This document shows, piece by piece, positions 43,137 to 58,100 of a DNA stretch of 64,000 bases (the stretch's first letter is position 1; each line of letters opens with the position of its first letter). The translations under genes were made by a program, and so were the position numbers. The notes beneath the pieces were generated by a model. That model made no database searches, was not told where the DNA came from, and was given only the letters and a program-made list of their open reading frames with translations. The stretch is from contig CM026568.1 of the NCBI GenBank assembly GCA_015143295.1, positions 38,138,441 through 38,202,440 on the forward strand, written 5' to 3'. Source of the stretch: Tetracentron sinense. Its lineage: Eukaryota > Streptophyta > Magnoliopsida > Trochodendrales > Trochodendraceae.

Positions 43137-46100
43137 GTATTTTACTACTGCTGGAAACTGTTTTCCATGCTTTTAAGTTTTATCTTCACCTCAATGTATT
43201 TACCTTCTAGGTGTTTCCTACCAGTCACCTATCACCTATAGATTAAAAGCTCTAGTACTCTAGCTAGTTGCTGAAAAATGCCGGTCTATCAGTGAAAGAG
43301 GGGCAGTTAAAGGAGTCACATATAAAGTGTTTTAAATGTTTTAAACGAGAGTTGTATCAAGAGAAAAAATATTCACAAGTGGTTGACCACAAAGGGAATC
43401 AACAAGCATAAAATAATGACTATCCATACAGGGAAATTGAACTAGAAACCCTCAAAACTATTGCATTTACAAGTTCAATTGCTTATAAAGAGTACTCAAG
43501 CTAGTTCATTGGTTCATCACATGGGTGTTAAAGGCGTTGCCTCAAGCGGTTGCCTAGGCAACCAGGTGCTCTCTGCTATGCACAAGTGTTTGTCCACTTA
43601 AGCAGTCATTATTAAAAATCTGATCTATGTAATATTTTATTATTTAAGGTTATGCAATTTTTGTTTGAAGACGACAGTTTGGTGCACAAAAAAGATGTTA
43701 TTTTATATGCTTCCCGTATTGTTTATCATATAATATATTAGAGTTTGTATATCCAACAAAAAAAAAAGGTTTGCAGACATGGTTTAAAATGTCGATACGT
43801 ATCGACCGATACGGGCCAATACGTATCCTGTTTGGAGCTACCCAGATACACTGGTATGCTGGAAAAAAAAACTCACCCGTATCAGACCGATACAGGCCCG
43901 ATATGAAAGATTTTTCAATTAATTTTTTCTCTCATTCCATTTACACTAGGATCACACAACTTATTTATATAAAATATTATTCAAGTAAATGATTTTAAAT
44001 TAATATCACTTTCATTTACTTAAAATATTAATATGCAAATAAGGTTATCCCCCATTTGAATTCAATAAAAAATATCTTGATCCAAATTCCTGAAGAATAA
44101 ACAGTCAACTTCCAGTTCAAGAATAAAATCCTCTTTTTAGTATCTTTTAGGGACTAGGTCAAAATTTCGACTTTCAAATAATAACGTATTTCTCAAATAT
44201 CAAAATTTCATAAAATTTATTATATCAAAAATTACCAAAACCCAAAAGTTTGGCAAAAAAAATCTCATAGTTTAGTCTTAAAAAATTCTACAAGGTCAAA
44301 AAGTCAATTAACAGTGTCACAGTTCAGTATAAAAAAGCTTAATGACTTACATTAAACTTAAAATTTATGATTGTAATTCAATATATTCTTATTTAACTAA
44401 TTGAATGTAAGGTTTTAATATCTAAATTATTTTTCTTATACTTAGCTAAGTGACTATGGTTTGTATTTTAATACCTTCTTATAAGCATAACATGCACGCC
44501 TTTTTTAACTTATAAAATTTTCAACTTTCAAATGTATGGTTATAAACATAATTGGAGACTTTCATTTAGTTTGTTAATAGCTTATATTTGCATTAAAAGA
44601 AATTTTATGCAAAATATCCAAAATTTTCATTTTGTATCCAAACATTTCTTAGTGTATCTTGATTTTTCCGCTGTATCCATCCGATACGGTTCGATACGTC
44701 AATACGTATCCTGTTTTGGACTTACCGATACAACAACCGATACCGATATTTTAAACCATATTTGCAAATAGAATAAAAAATATGAAGAAGTCATACGGTG
44801 TAAAGTATGTTTTCCTCATGTTAACCTACCATCTTCCTCGTTTAATAGGTAGACTAATTGGTCTCTCTCTCTCCCCCCTCTATCTGTGGGTGGAACATAT
44901 GATCATCTTCAGTTTTTAGCATACTGTTAAAAGCGTCGCCTAGGCGACTAGGCACACAATTGGACATAGACGGCCTAATAACAAAAGAATGTCTTTAAGT
45001 GCCCCAAAATCCTTCTAGGACCTCCAAAGCTCTCAGAAACTCCTCTTTAAAGGGTCTTTTATAATTTAAATAAGTTTAGGTATCATAATTATATATTTTG
45101 TACTTATTGTGTACTTTTTATTACTTTTCTTGCCTATAACCCTGAAGAATAAGGAAGAAAGAAGAAATGAGAAGAAGAGGTACGACCTTTTCCTCTCCCT
45201 CTCTCCCCCGTTCGACAGTCACAATTAAGGCTATTTTTTATGTTTTTTATTTGGTCTTGCTCTCCCACCCCTCTTTTGTCCGATTGTCATTATAGATTGT
45301 TATTTTTTTTAATCTCTGAGTCTCTCTCCCCCATTTCGACAATCATGGTAGACTGTTTTTTTCCTTCAGTACTTTGAAATCCCCATTTATTTTTCCTAGA
45401 ACTGTCTTTAAGGGTGGTTCTATCAAAATGCATCTTGACAATAAAGATTTTGCAATTTATATGAATTGTAGGATCCATTTTTTCAGGAAAATGTAGCATA
45501 TACAAATCGAATAATTGGTAGAGATTTTTGTTGCAAGGAGTTCATTAGGCGATGCCTCAGGCACCTCAGGCGCCCATGGGCTATGTCGCCTCAAGTTTCC
45601 CAATCGCTTTGACAATCATGGTTCATCACATGTCCCTAATAATATGCAGTCTCTATATTTAAGCTCTTCAGAAATCTTCAGTGAGAAATTTTGTGCAATG
45701 GTGGGTGTTAAGAAAAAGTACTATGTGGTCAAGTGAAGCATGATGTCTTTATTGAAGAAGTATGGTGGTTTGAGTTAAGTAGACTTATCACTATGAACAA
45801 ACTGTTGCTTGGAAAATGGTTGTGGATGTTTGGTATAGAAGAGATTTGTGTTGAGTCTTTCTCACTAGTTCAAGAGAAGGATTGATAATTGAAATATTAG
45901 GGAAGTTGCTTTATCTATTGTAGTAGGGGGTGTGGAAGGGAAACCTGAAGCAATTGACATGGTAAAAGAATTCAATTTAAAGTTAGAATGAGTGATAAAA
46001 TTAAATTTTGTGAAGAAGATTGGTGATATAAGTAATCAGCGTTACTTCTTGGAGACCAAACACGATTGCCAAGTGTCCTAGGGTCCATTTAGAAACTCTT

Positions 46101-49100
46101 GTCAAATATAATAAGATCTAAAGAACAAGCTTGAGTCTTTTTCTAGAGTTCAATTATTTGATTAATCTTTGGAAAATCCCTTTAATTAAATAGTATTATG
46201 TTTGGTAAAACCTTTAATTGTCAATTTTTTAGAGCTTGTTAGTTATTAAAGGAGCAAGATATGTCATTTTAAAAATTTGCAAGTAAGATCCCTCCCCTCA
46301 TCCATTGTTTCATGGGTTACCACCATGGATTGAAATGTCGACGATATATATCGATGTCGACATTTATCGACACATCTGCATGGGGTGATATAAATTTTAC
46401 ACCATGTCGCACGATATCGATGATATATCAACGATGTTGTGCGATATTCCGAGTAATGTTGATTTTTAAGCTATAAAACAACTATAAAACAAAGCCAAAT
46501 CCTATTTACAACTTATTTATATAAACCATCATTTAAGTAAATTTACTTGAGATATTTATATGTAATTTAAGGTTATACCTTCTATTTGAATCAAATATTA
46601 TCCTAGATCCAAAATTCGTAAAGAAAAAAGTCAACTTTCTAGTTCGAGAACAAAATCTATTTTTAGTGCATTTTAGGGATTAGGTCAAAATTTGAACATT
46701 CAAATGCTTAGGTATTTCTTAAATCTTTAAATTTCATAAATTCTTCCATATCAAAACATTACTAAAATCCAAAAGTCCGGTGAAAAAAGTCTCATATTTT
46801 AGTCTTCAAAAATATTTTCATCTAGAATCAAAAAGTCAACTAACTGGTCAACATAAAATGACTCACATTCAAGCTTTTCAATTTTTTAAGTATATTATGG
46901 GTACACTCTATTTGAAATACTCCCAAATTTAAATTTCAAAAGAATTATACAAATATGTTTCTAGGTATTAGTCGTATGAATATGAGTATAAGGAGGTGTA
47001 CAACCTTATTTGATAGTGTCAGTGACAATTGTGCTGTAGTACCCATAATATTCACTGATAAGAGTGTTGCTACATCTTTGACTAGATGACTTCCAACGCG
47101 ATGAACATGACTCATGAGTATACATCAATGTACCACAATGTGATGAACCGGGCACAATATTTTACTTATGTGGAGAACTAATACTATTGTCAGCCTAGTC
47201 AAGACAAAGATGAGTCGGAGTCTTTGCGTGACTCCATGTGGCTCTGATTGTAGTTTGTGGAGTGGGCTGAATTATGCTATCATTGATGTATTATGTATGA
47301 ACCTCTTTATTGTTATGAATGAAACATTTTATGTTATTATATCAATAGTGATTAATTATACATTTTCGTCACTCGTCAGCTCACATCTTTACTCCCTTCT
47401 TCTCATTGCATCTCTTATGCACATTGTTGTTTTAAAAAAATGTTTACTCTCAAATGTGTATTAACATATCTTTTAACTTTTCTTGGGGTTTTACTGTAAA
47501 ATTCCATGATTTTTCCTATTGTTTTCCATTTTTCCATCGATGCGTGGAAAATACCCGATAAACGATATAACTTGTGATATATCCCCGATATATCTTTATC
47601 CCACTGGTGCGCATGTTGTGCGATATCGACATTTAGAACCTTAGCTACCACTATCCCGAAGTATTATCTCGCCCCCCTTCACTGTTATGGGTCACCCCTA
47701 CCCCCTTCTCCACTGTTCTGGGCCACCACCACCACCACCGCCATCCGCCCATCCCCCACCCCCTCTCTACCAGAATGAGTCCCAGTTCATTGTAGTGACA
47801 CCCCTTCCCCTTCTTTCTCCTCTCCGTCTCTCTATTTGGCCTATTGACACCCTAGGCCCCTACCCCTCTTTCTCTCTCCATTGACATCGTCAAGTTTTAT
47901 TGTTAATTTTTTAAGTAAGGGAGTACATATATTAAGAAAATCAATGGGATTAGGGTATGGGGCCTTGGGGGTTCTAGGGCGTAGCCCCCGAATTTTTTTT
48001 TTGAGTACTAGGTCCATCGTGGTCATAAAATTTGTTAATGTTGCATTCCAAAAAGAGGTCCAGCAACAAGAAAATTAAACACGGGCCCTCTTATTTGATA
48101 GTCATTATATGAATAAAATTAAGGAAAATGTTTAACTTACCATGCATTTCCACTATGTAATGAAATGCTGGTCTTCATTGGTTCCTCCCACCTTTTTAAT
48201 ACCCATTAACTATAGTTAAGATTCACTCACTCCTAGGGTTCATCTATTTAACCTTGGTTTTTAGAAAAAAAAAAAATAACTTTACGTTGGTTAAGTTTAA
48301 CTATGGTTAAAGGGGATGAAATGGGAAGACATTTGATTATGTAGTCAAATGCGGGGTGGGTTAATCACTACTCTAAAATTACTAAATTTTTATATACTTT
48401 TTAAAAAAAGATTATGGAGATTGTTTTTCCACATGCGCGATCCGTGTTTAGTGGAACGTGCGTGTCTCCCTTGCTTGACATATGTCCCTTTTAACACCCG
48501 TTAACTGTGGTTAAGATTTACTCACCCATAGGGTTTATACATCTACCCTTTGTTTCTAATAATAAAATTAACTACTAAGATAATAAATCTTAACTAGGGC
48601 TAAAAGGGACACAAAAAGAATCAATCTCTTTATGTTATACATATAAAAAAAATTACAATATTTTTTGCGGGCCACTGTTTACAAAATTTACGTATGATGT
48701 ATATATTTTTAAAAATTTATACATATAATATATTAAACTTTGAAATTTTTTTTTTTTTGGGGGTGGGGGGGCATGGCCCTCCCTCACCCCCTGGCTCCTC
48801 CCTTGTGTGAACCCATAAGAGTAAAATGTGGGTAATGAAAATTTACATGTGTTTTTCATTTGCGAACTCTCACATATGCTTTGCATATATGAACTCTTAG
48901 GATGCTAGTTTGAGGTGGTTGCTGAGTAGGTAAGTTGGATCCCTAAGATAAGTAGGGGACTGAGTTATTAGGAAATAGATGATTATCCTAGACTGTTGGA
49001 CCATCTGAACTCTACGAACCCTAATATCCTGGTTAGAGATTAGAATTTGGACTGGGGAGAGTTAATGGGCATTCTCATACAGGGTTCAGGTCCTTCAGGA

Positions 49101-52100
49101 TGTCTTGGCTAGTTAAATACATTGGGGCTTGGACTCTTCCATGGAGATAGTATAGAGGATGTTCTCAAGTGCTATTTGCTGGAGCTAAGTAACCAAAGCA
49201 TAGACTGGGAGCGAGAATGCCAAATTGAAAAATTCCTTATTATCCAGAGCGCCTCTAGAGTGTCTATCTATATATATGAAGGTAAATTTTCTCCCTTATA
49301 TATATTGTTCATATATGCACAAGTTTATAATAATTATTTTTGTTTAAGTGAGTATTTATCATATATTTATCTTTTGTGCTATGACTTTATCTGTTATTAA
49401 TATTTAAAAGTAGTAATAAATAAAATTAATCTGTTAATTTAACGTTTAGTTAAGTTTTGTGCAACAACTTTATCTATTACTAATATTTAATAACAGTAAT
49501 AAATAAGATTAATTTATTAATTGAAATAAAATATATAATGCATCTGACATTAATAGTAGCACTTATAAAAGAAACGTCCTCACCATTTCTCTCCCCTTTC
49601 TCCCTATTCCACTCAACTATATTTAATGCAGTCACATCAATAAGTAGCTTTAAAGGAAACCACACTTGTACTCCTTACACAGTTACACAGATAATAATAG
49701 GCAGTTTTAATAACTTGCCATCTTATCAGACTTTTGTTTTGACAACCTAACTGGAAGAATCTCCTCCTCCTCCTCCTTCTTCTTCTTCTGCTCCTGTCCA
49801 TTGACAAACTAACAACATGAGGGACTTTCAGCATTTATAGGAGCATTCCAACGGATGGCCTAAGCTTCTTAGTCCATAGATTCACGAATCCTTTTACATA
49901 AGCTCTTTCATCATCTTCTTCTTCAAATTCCTGTCAGCGTCGGATTTTCCCCTATTTTGGGCTTTTTGCATTAAATAAATGATAACTTTGGTCAGAAGAG
50001 TTATTTTCTAAATGTGCTCTGAAGTTTTGAAAGCGCTCTCTTATAATTTCAAAACTGTGCTTTTATGGCAAATCCGCTTGAAACCTTGAAACTACGGTTT
50101 GAAAGCGATAGCAGTAGAACAGGTACTAAATGCTAAAGCGTTTGGGAGGAGAGGAACAAGAGCATTTTCATGGAGTTTTTTGTCCAATTGAGATTATCTG
50201 GACACAGGCTAAAATTTGTCTTTCTAACTTGTATACCATTAGGGAGCACTTTGGGAGCTTTGAATTGCCTTCCTTTTGCTGTAGGGGTCCGGTGGCCTTG
50301 TATTTTCATTCTAGTTGGTCTTTTCTCGTCGTAGTCCTTTTCTTGTGTTTACTTATTGGTCTGTACCTTATTTTATGCCGTTCCTTGTCGATACGGTGGG
50401 TGGTCCCCATCCCGCAATGTGTTCACTTATTGGTAAACCTGCTTGTACCTTATTTTATGCTGAATATATATGTTGATCTTACTTACCGATAAAAAAAATG
50501 TTTGTTGGAAACTTCAAAGGCCACATGGACCCTTCTCTATACTATTGGATTTGGAATCCAAAATGAGAAGTGCTTTTTGACATTTAAGATTTAACCTCAA
50601 ACCCATTATTAAAAAGATATTAAAAGCAATACAAAAATTAGGGTTAGTATATAAATCTTGTAGATCATCTTTAGGATTAACCCATTTCATTTTTTGAACC
50701 CTAAACTGAAGATATTTTTTGAAATATTAAAGATTTCTTAAATTTTCAAAAAAAGTGTTGAAAAATTGTCGATTTCTAAAAAAATGGCTCTATGGATTTT
50801 GCATAAAGTCAATAGAGCTACTGATTTTGGGTTGATTATAATCCATTTTCATGAATTTAAACAACTAAAATTGAAAAAAAATTAATGAAATTTTGCATAG
50901 CCTTCTAAAATTTGGAGAAACTCTTTCAATTTAAATGCTTAGATCTTCATTTCTTTTACATAAAATCGACAACAAAATTGTTGTTTTAAGCCTAAAAATT
51001 AATTAGATATTTTTTTTTGGAAATGGATTTTAGGAGTGTTCCGAAACACCAAAATGATGAATTGTCTCGGTTTTATCGTGTGTCGATGGATACTATTACA
51101 ATATTGGTTGACACAAAAAAAGAAAAGAGAAAAAGGGTATCAGTGGGTATCGGTATGATACCCTGGATTTTTTTTCCATTTTTTCGTGCCACCGAATCAG
51201 ATACCCAAATCTCGATACGTTTTGGGGTTATATGCCCAATATGTTCGATTCTTTAAAGTTTAAACCGTGCATGTAGGTTGCACCTAAATCTTGGACACCA
51301 TACCATGGTATTATCCATCCTCTCCTGACAGGATTCAATGAGGTGTTCCTATCCAAAGCTATAGACCACATATTTCTAAATTCATCTTTAAGTGTGACCT
51401 GACCACACTATTTGTCCGACTGAAAGCTGACCTCTCTACCACCTCCTACACGAAAGGCAATTTGTTTCGAGAATTCCAGCCACCCATTCGTAATATCTTT
51501 TGAAAGACCACATCCATGGGCACCCCAGACTTGTTTGGGATTCCAACAAGAAGCTTCACCATATTTGTGGAAAATTGCTTTTCTCCACAAACTCTCTCTC
51601 TGACCCAAAACTCTATAACCACTTGCCTAAAAGAGCTCTATTACAATCTACTAAAGGCATGCGTCCAGACCTCCCTTCTCTAGCGACGACTAACTTCCTA
51701 AAATTGGAAATCAACTTATAATTCCTAAATTAAAATATTCTGTTATTGAATCATGCTTAAGAATGTAAACATACTACACAAATAACCCAATCGAGATGGA
51801 AACAGCTAAACAAAAGATCAATTAAAGTTGGAAACATATTCTTAAATTAGAGACATTTGAGTAGACGACTTTCTAATACCAAAATTAAAACATGCATTCA
51901 AGCATTCAAAATTGAAATAGGAAAATTTCTAAAATTGAAGAATAGAATTAACCTTAAAGAAAACAAGCTAAAATAGAAATGAAATAAAAAATGAAATTGA
52001 CCTAAGGTTTCTACTTATGGCAGTTGAAACCGATTAGGGTTGAATACGAATCCACCAAAGTGGAATCAAGCAACATACATAGTTCCAACATGCAAGCAAA

Positions 52101-55100
52101 CAAGTAGACAAGCAAAAATCAAATTTTTTGTTAATAATTTGTGGATTTTTATGTATTTTTTAAATTTTTTTTTAAAGAACGGCTCGAAGTAGTGTAGGTT
52201 CATGTGAGTATGGAGCAAGGTGGGTAGCAAGCTTAGATCGAACCCCTAGTGCGTAAAAGGGTATGCAAAAAAGGCTGAAAAATGAGGAACAAAACAGTGA
52301 GAAAACTTCCAGAAACCAAAATCAGGATTGTCCAATCCAAATATCGAGAAAACAAAGAGCAAAAAACATGTTGGTGGTAGAGGGACTACGACAAGCCTGA
52401 AAATAGGCTGAAACAAAGCTGGCAGTAGCCCTTGTACCGCCATCTATGGAATTCCCGTTACTATGCTTTTTTATGTATTATATCAAGTTATAACTTATAC
52501 AGCCATAACTTGCTCTCCTGAGCTAGAATCTGGTGATATTTTATCCTGCGTGCTCCAAATTTAATGGGGAATATAATATAAAATTTTAGTTCAGAATTCA
52601 CTTTGATCAGATTGTGGAGCCCAATTAAAGTTTCGGATCCCTTCTATAGGTACTTTAAAATGACCTCGAATTCAGAATCTAAGTCCATTGATGGATTCAA
52701 AAGGTGGAAAAACCGCTGGATATAATTTTTTAGGCCAAAATTTGTCCAGTAAGGGGTTGATCAAGCCAAAGACCCCACTGGAGATTCATAATCTAAGTCC
52801 ATGAAAAGTAAATAAATCCAGACATAATCAACGGTGCAGAAAAATCAGAGATTCGTTTTGGTGGTTTGATTCTTTGGCAGTCCAAAGACCAAATTTGATG
52901 AGAATCGGATTTGATTTGCCTCCCTAGATCTGTTTTCTAAGTTTATGCCTAATTAGTTTTAAGTTCATTTTATTTTAAGGTCCATGCAATTTTTAATTAA
53001 ACTTTAAAAATCCCTCTAAAATCATCATCCATACACATGATTTCCATCAACCCAAACTTCAAACATGAGTCCCATCCTTCCAAAATAAATAAAAAAAAGA
53101 GGAGAGGAATAAAGAGATTAATTTAAGTAAAAATAAACCGAAGAAATTGAAAAAAGGATTACGGCTCTTACATGAAAATTAATCTCCCAAAAGGGAAATA
53201 AGAGATGTAATCTAAGCTCCAAAAATTCTCAGGATAATATTAACTTGGTCTTGAGCTTCTTCAATGAAGAAATAAGATTGGAACTCCTCTCGAGTTCAAG
53301 AAAGAGAAGTATATATATTGAGAGAGTTTCTACTTTACAAGCTCAGGATGAAGACATGAGACGCAGAGGTTCTTAAGTCTCCCTTCCAGGAGCCTAGGGC
53401 CCAACCCCAAAATAATTAATTAGTCATTCTCAAAGTCCTCCAAATTTGTAGTTGTCAAGCCCCCAATTAGGACTAGGAGACTTTTTTTTAATAGAGTTGT
53501 AAAGATGAAGGATTTGGGATTTACTAAATAGTAATTTGGACACTAGGAATTGTTGGTGTCAGTAATCTCATCAAGTTATTAAATTTCGGTTTCGGTATAA
53601 AGGTCGGTCGCTAAGGAAGTTGACATGTTTCGAGGAAGTTTAAGGAAGTTATGTAAAAATTGAAGAAGTTTAGGAAATTTTAAGGAAACATTTGAAATTG
53701 AAGATGAAACTTTAGAGAGTCAATATTTAAACATAAATATACATCTAGAATTCATTTATAAGTTTTGATTTTCCAAAATGCCCATATTTATCATTTTTTT
53801 TTAAAATTTCTTAGAATACCCTTGTTAAAATCAATTTTTTGATTTTTTAAATTATCCTCATTAATCACTCTTTCCATTGTCTGTTGTATAAATGCCTCTA
53901 GATTTTCGATTTTTTAGAATGTCTCGGTTAATTAAATTTTTTATTTCTTAAAATATTCTTGTTAATCAAATTTTTTATTTTTTAAAATACCTTTGTTACT
54001 CTCTCTTTTCACCCCACTATGTTAAAAATATTTGAAATTTGTGATAAATAATAATTGAAGAAGTAAACTTGCACGTGCAAGCAATCCCCAACTACTCAAC
54101 TAGTGGTTTATACTTTATAATAAAGATAATGCTAGCAACACCCTCTTTCAAGACACTTGTATTTCTCTTATGGGAAGACAGTAAGAAATGTCTTTTCTTT
54201 GAAGAAAGTGAGTTTAAAAGCGTGAGTTAACACATTACGACATTACTTCTTTAAATAAAATATTTTTCTCATTTCAAAAAAGAACTAGAGAAGTACCCAA
54301 TGAAGGAACATGAGAGTGGGAACAAATCTCTTGGAGTTTCGATGACACCAGTGGATGAAGAAAAAATAGACGACAACAACGGTATATATATATATATATA
54401 TATATTGTTTTCTCGGATGGTTATCTGCAAGTTTGCAACCATAAAACTACATTTTTACCGAAGTTTAGTGACTTTGGTAAACTTCCACCGAAGTTCGATA
54501 TTTTTCTATTAAATTTTTACTGTTCCGATCGACATTTACCAAAGTCTACCGAAATGTTTTGGATAATTTAGTATTTTTAATATACATGAGGATTTCGCTT
54601 CAGAGACCATTGAAGTTGATCGAAGTTTGACTTCATGAATCTCATTGCTGTTTGAAGACTGAAAAGACGTCAATAATATGAGTATCGACATCTTCATTTT
54701 GAACTAAAAAAGCGTATGGCAGTAAAAGAACTATTGCCAATTTTGAAATTATTGAGAAATTCTAAATCAGGTAGTTTTTGCTCTTTTCTTAAGCAACTTG
54801 ATGGTTTTTTTTTTTCATGTTTTTCGAAATAATATGGTGATGATTAGATTACAACCATGTATGGTGTAATTAGATCACAACCATTATAGATTTTTGCCCC
54901 AAGCCCTAATTTTTAAAATAATTGATCCTTGACTTCCACATATCACCCTATAAATGGTGGTTTTTTAAATGGTAAATAGATAATATATAGATCAAAGAGG
55001 GGAAGAACATTAGAGTGTCACCCTATGAATGGTTAAAAACATTTTCTACCAATAAAAAAATGGTTAAAAATATTTCCCCGTTTTGAAGGCTATTTTAGCT

Positions 55101-58100
55101 TTGAAAAAGGCCAATTTTAATAGAATGATTATTAATATAATTAGATAATAAGGACTTATTTCCCAAAAAAAGATAGGGGTATTTTAGTAATATTTAATCA
55201 AGATATTTTCGTAATATTTACAAAAGTCAAGGTATTTTTGTAAATGTTTTGGGGATTCTTTGGGAATTCTCTCATAGGTGATCTTGTAGGCCCTACATGC
55301 ATAGTTACCAATTACGGGTAATGATCCATTCAGGAAGTATGGGTGTTATACGGCAAAAACATGATAAAAGAACGAAAAATTTAAAAGTAATTAATAATTA
55401 TAAATAAATAAAAAATCATGATATAACTAATAACAATCATTTAATATGAAATATGCGTTTAATATGGTAAAAGGACGACAAAAATACACGTATTGCACGC
55501 GTTTAATACGTAATTCATGTATTAAATGGGTATTATATGGCGATATGCGTATAATACGTAACAAGACAAAAGTACGCAGGCGAACTCCCCTAAAAATATT
55601 ATACGGGTGTTTGGTAACTATGTTTCTAAGTAGGTTTGTCAATTTAGCTCTCATGTGAGGGTATCCAGGCTAGCCCTCAAAAGCCCGCAAAATCGAGAGC
55701 TTTTTTTCATTCATAAAGCCCACAAGCCCATGTGGGCCCGAAAAAACTAGGCCAACCCATTGACATGAGGGCCGGGCTTGGGCAACACCCCCTACAGCCT
55801 GACCCTCATTTTATATATATATATATAGAAGGACAGTGGACTGAAGATTAATGCTACAGAGGTCCGACTCACCACCACCACACACACCCTACACAGGGCT
55901 CTGATACCATTCACACCCAGGATGAGACAACCAATGAATCAAGAAGACAGGTTACCGCCTAGTGAATCTAAACTAAATCAATATAAAAGATACACTAACA
56001 TAGCAGCATGAGAGAAAGAGCTACATCCTAGAGTACATTTAAACTATCAAGTGTTTAGTTACTCATGATAAAACAAAACATCAACAATATATTTATTGAA
56101 AACTGAAATACATAAACAGTACGATTAAACGTGAACTACCAGTTCCTTAAACTGAGATGGTAGACGGACCGTTCTAAATATCCAGTATGGATAACCGAGG
56201 CTTACACGAGTCTACTCAGTTCAACATTTCCTTTTTTTCATAGTACATGTTAGAAAACTATTCTATATGATCACCATTGCTTGTAGGGAAACACTCCCAG
56301 CATAAAATACAACAAAAGCACACAAATAGAACTGGAAATAGCACATAGATAAATTGATAAATTATACATTAAGAGCTTTGAGAGATGATACAACATGCTT
56401 TGTTACCACATTGCTTCAAGTATGCATAACAAAAGTTCAACTGTTAAGAAGAGATTCCTCTAAACTCACATGGTTAGGTTTGTAGATAAACTGTTAAGTG
56501 TTGAGTGCTTACACCTACTGCAAGTAAAACAATGAATTACATGTCCAACATCATTTTCCGGATAAAAACGCCCTTTACTCTGCAGCCAAACATGCTCAAA
56601 TGAACTCCAAGAGACCCCAACAATATATGCGTGATTATACATTTGAAGTTCATATACATGAATCTGTGTATTCTCCATCTCAAACATCTTCATAGATATC
56701 ATCTCTATTAATATAAAGAGGATTCCTCTGTTCAAAACGTTGATTAATATTTGTTGTAATTCCAAAAATGCCATTTGACTTCTATCTAACTATTACTCTA
56801 TCAATGAGAATGCTACCTTTAAAAACGTAGACTAATTTTTTGAATTCCCAAATTGCCCTTATCATAATATGTATATAAGACAAAAATTTCATTAAATGTT
56901 TACTTAATTCCCGTACTACCCCTTACTCATTTGTACTTGAACTACAGTTATATATTCTTTAACTATGGTTAAGATTCACCCACCCCTAGGGTTCACCCAC
57001 TTATCTTTAGTTTTTAGGAAAAAAAAATAACCTTAAGAGTTAGTGAATTTTAACCAGGGTTTAAAAAAAATTAATATTTTTTTCTAAAATCAAGGATAAG
57101 TGGATGAATCCTAGGGATGGGTGAACTCTAGAGGTAGGTGAATCTTAACCACAGTTAAGGGGTGTCAAAAGAGACACATGAAACCCCTAGGGTTCACCTA
57201 CTTATTCTTGGTTTTTAGAAAACATATTAATTTTTTTAAACCCTGGTTAAAATTTACTAAACTCCTAGGATTAATTTTTTTTTTTCCATATTTTTTTTCT
57301 AAAAACTAAGGATAGGTGGGTGAACCCTAGGGGTGGGTGAATCTTAACCATACTTAAGGGGTGTCAAAAGAGACACATGCCAACCTCAAGGGCGTAACCG
57401 GACTCCAATTATGGTTAAGATTCACCCACCCCTAAAGTTCACCCACTAATCCTTGGTTTTTAGAAAAAAATCTTAATTTTTTTAAAACCCTGATTAAAAT
57501 TCAATAATTCTTAGGGTTAATTTTTTTCTCTAAAAACCAAATGGATGAACTTTAGGGGTGGATGAATCTTAACCACAGGTAAGGAGTGCTAAAGGGACAC
57601 ATGGCGACTTTAGTGGTGTAACCAGACTCCTCGCCCTCTTGGCAAAACGCTCCGAAAGAAGAACGTCTCGCCAAGGTCCCACCCCCCCTTTTTTTGCTAT
57701 ACCCAAATGCCCCTAAAGCCTTTTGAGTCTCAAAATATCCCTATGTCATATTTCTATAACCAACGTGTCCCTCATAATTTTTTCATATGGGATATCCAAA
57801 ATGTCCCTCAAGTTTCCATACCCAAAATATTTCTTAATTTTTTTTTTCAAATGACCTCACTAGGGTCCCTCTTCCCAGTCTCTCTCCCGTTCCCATCTCT
57901 CTCACGTGCATCACATGTGCTGCCCACTAGTCCCTTATAATGGAAGTTCCTTTCTTAACATATCCAAACTTCTTCAGAGACTAGAAGGCTATACTAACAT
58001 GTACTAGAAAATGACTGCAGCAGGTGGTGGTTTAGAGGAAAAAAATTTGATAAATATCATACGATTTTGTTTCTTTATCTTCTTTTCAAGCCAAGTTCCA

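Noticed and set aside
43137-43210. FRI exon 1 extending to a stop at 43210
   Set aside because: The tail is not conserved, a GT donor lies exactly at the phase-matched boundary, and exon 2 continues the family sequence.
51005-51265. Another Mutator-like element with GATAC words
   Set aside because: The right side (TTTAAACCGTGCATG) looks like an end, but I found no matching left end or target duplication.
56466-56774. Possible minus-strand gene of about 100 codons
   Set aside because: No recognised domain, no splice or promoter support, and located in a transposon-rich intron.
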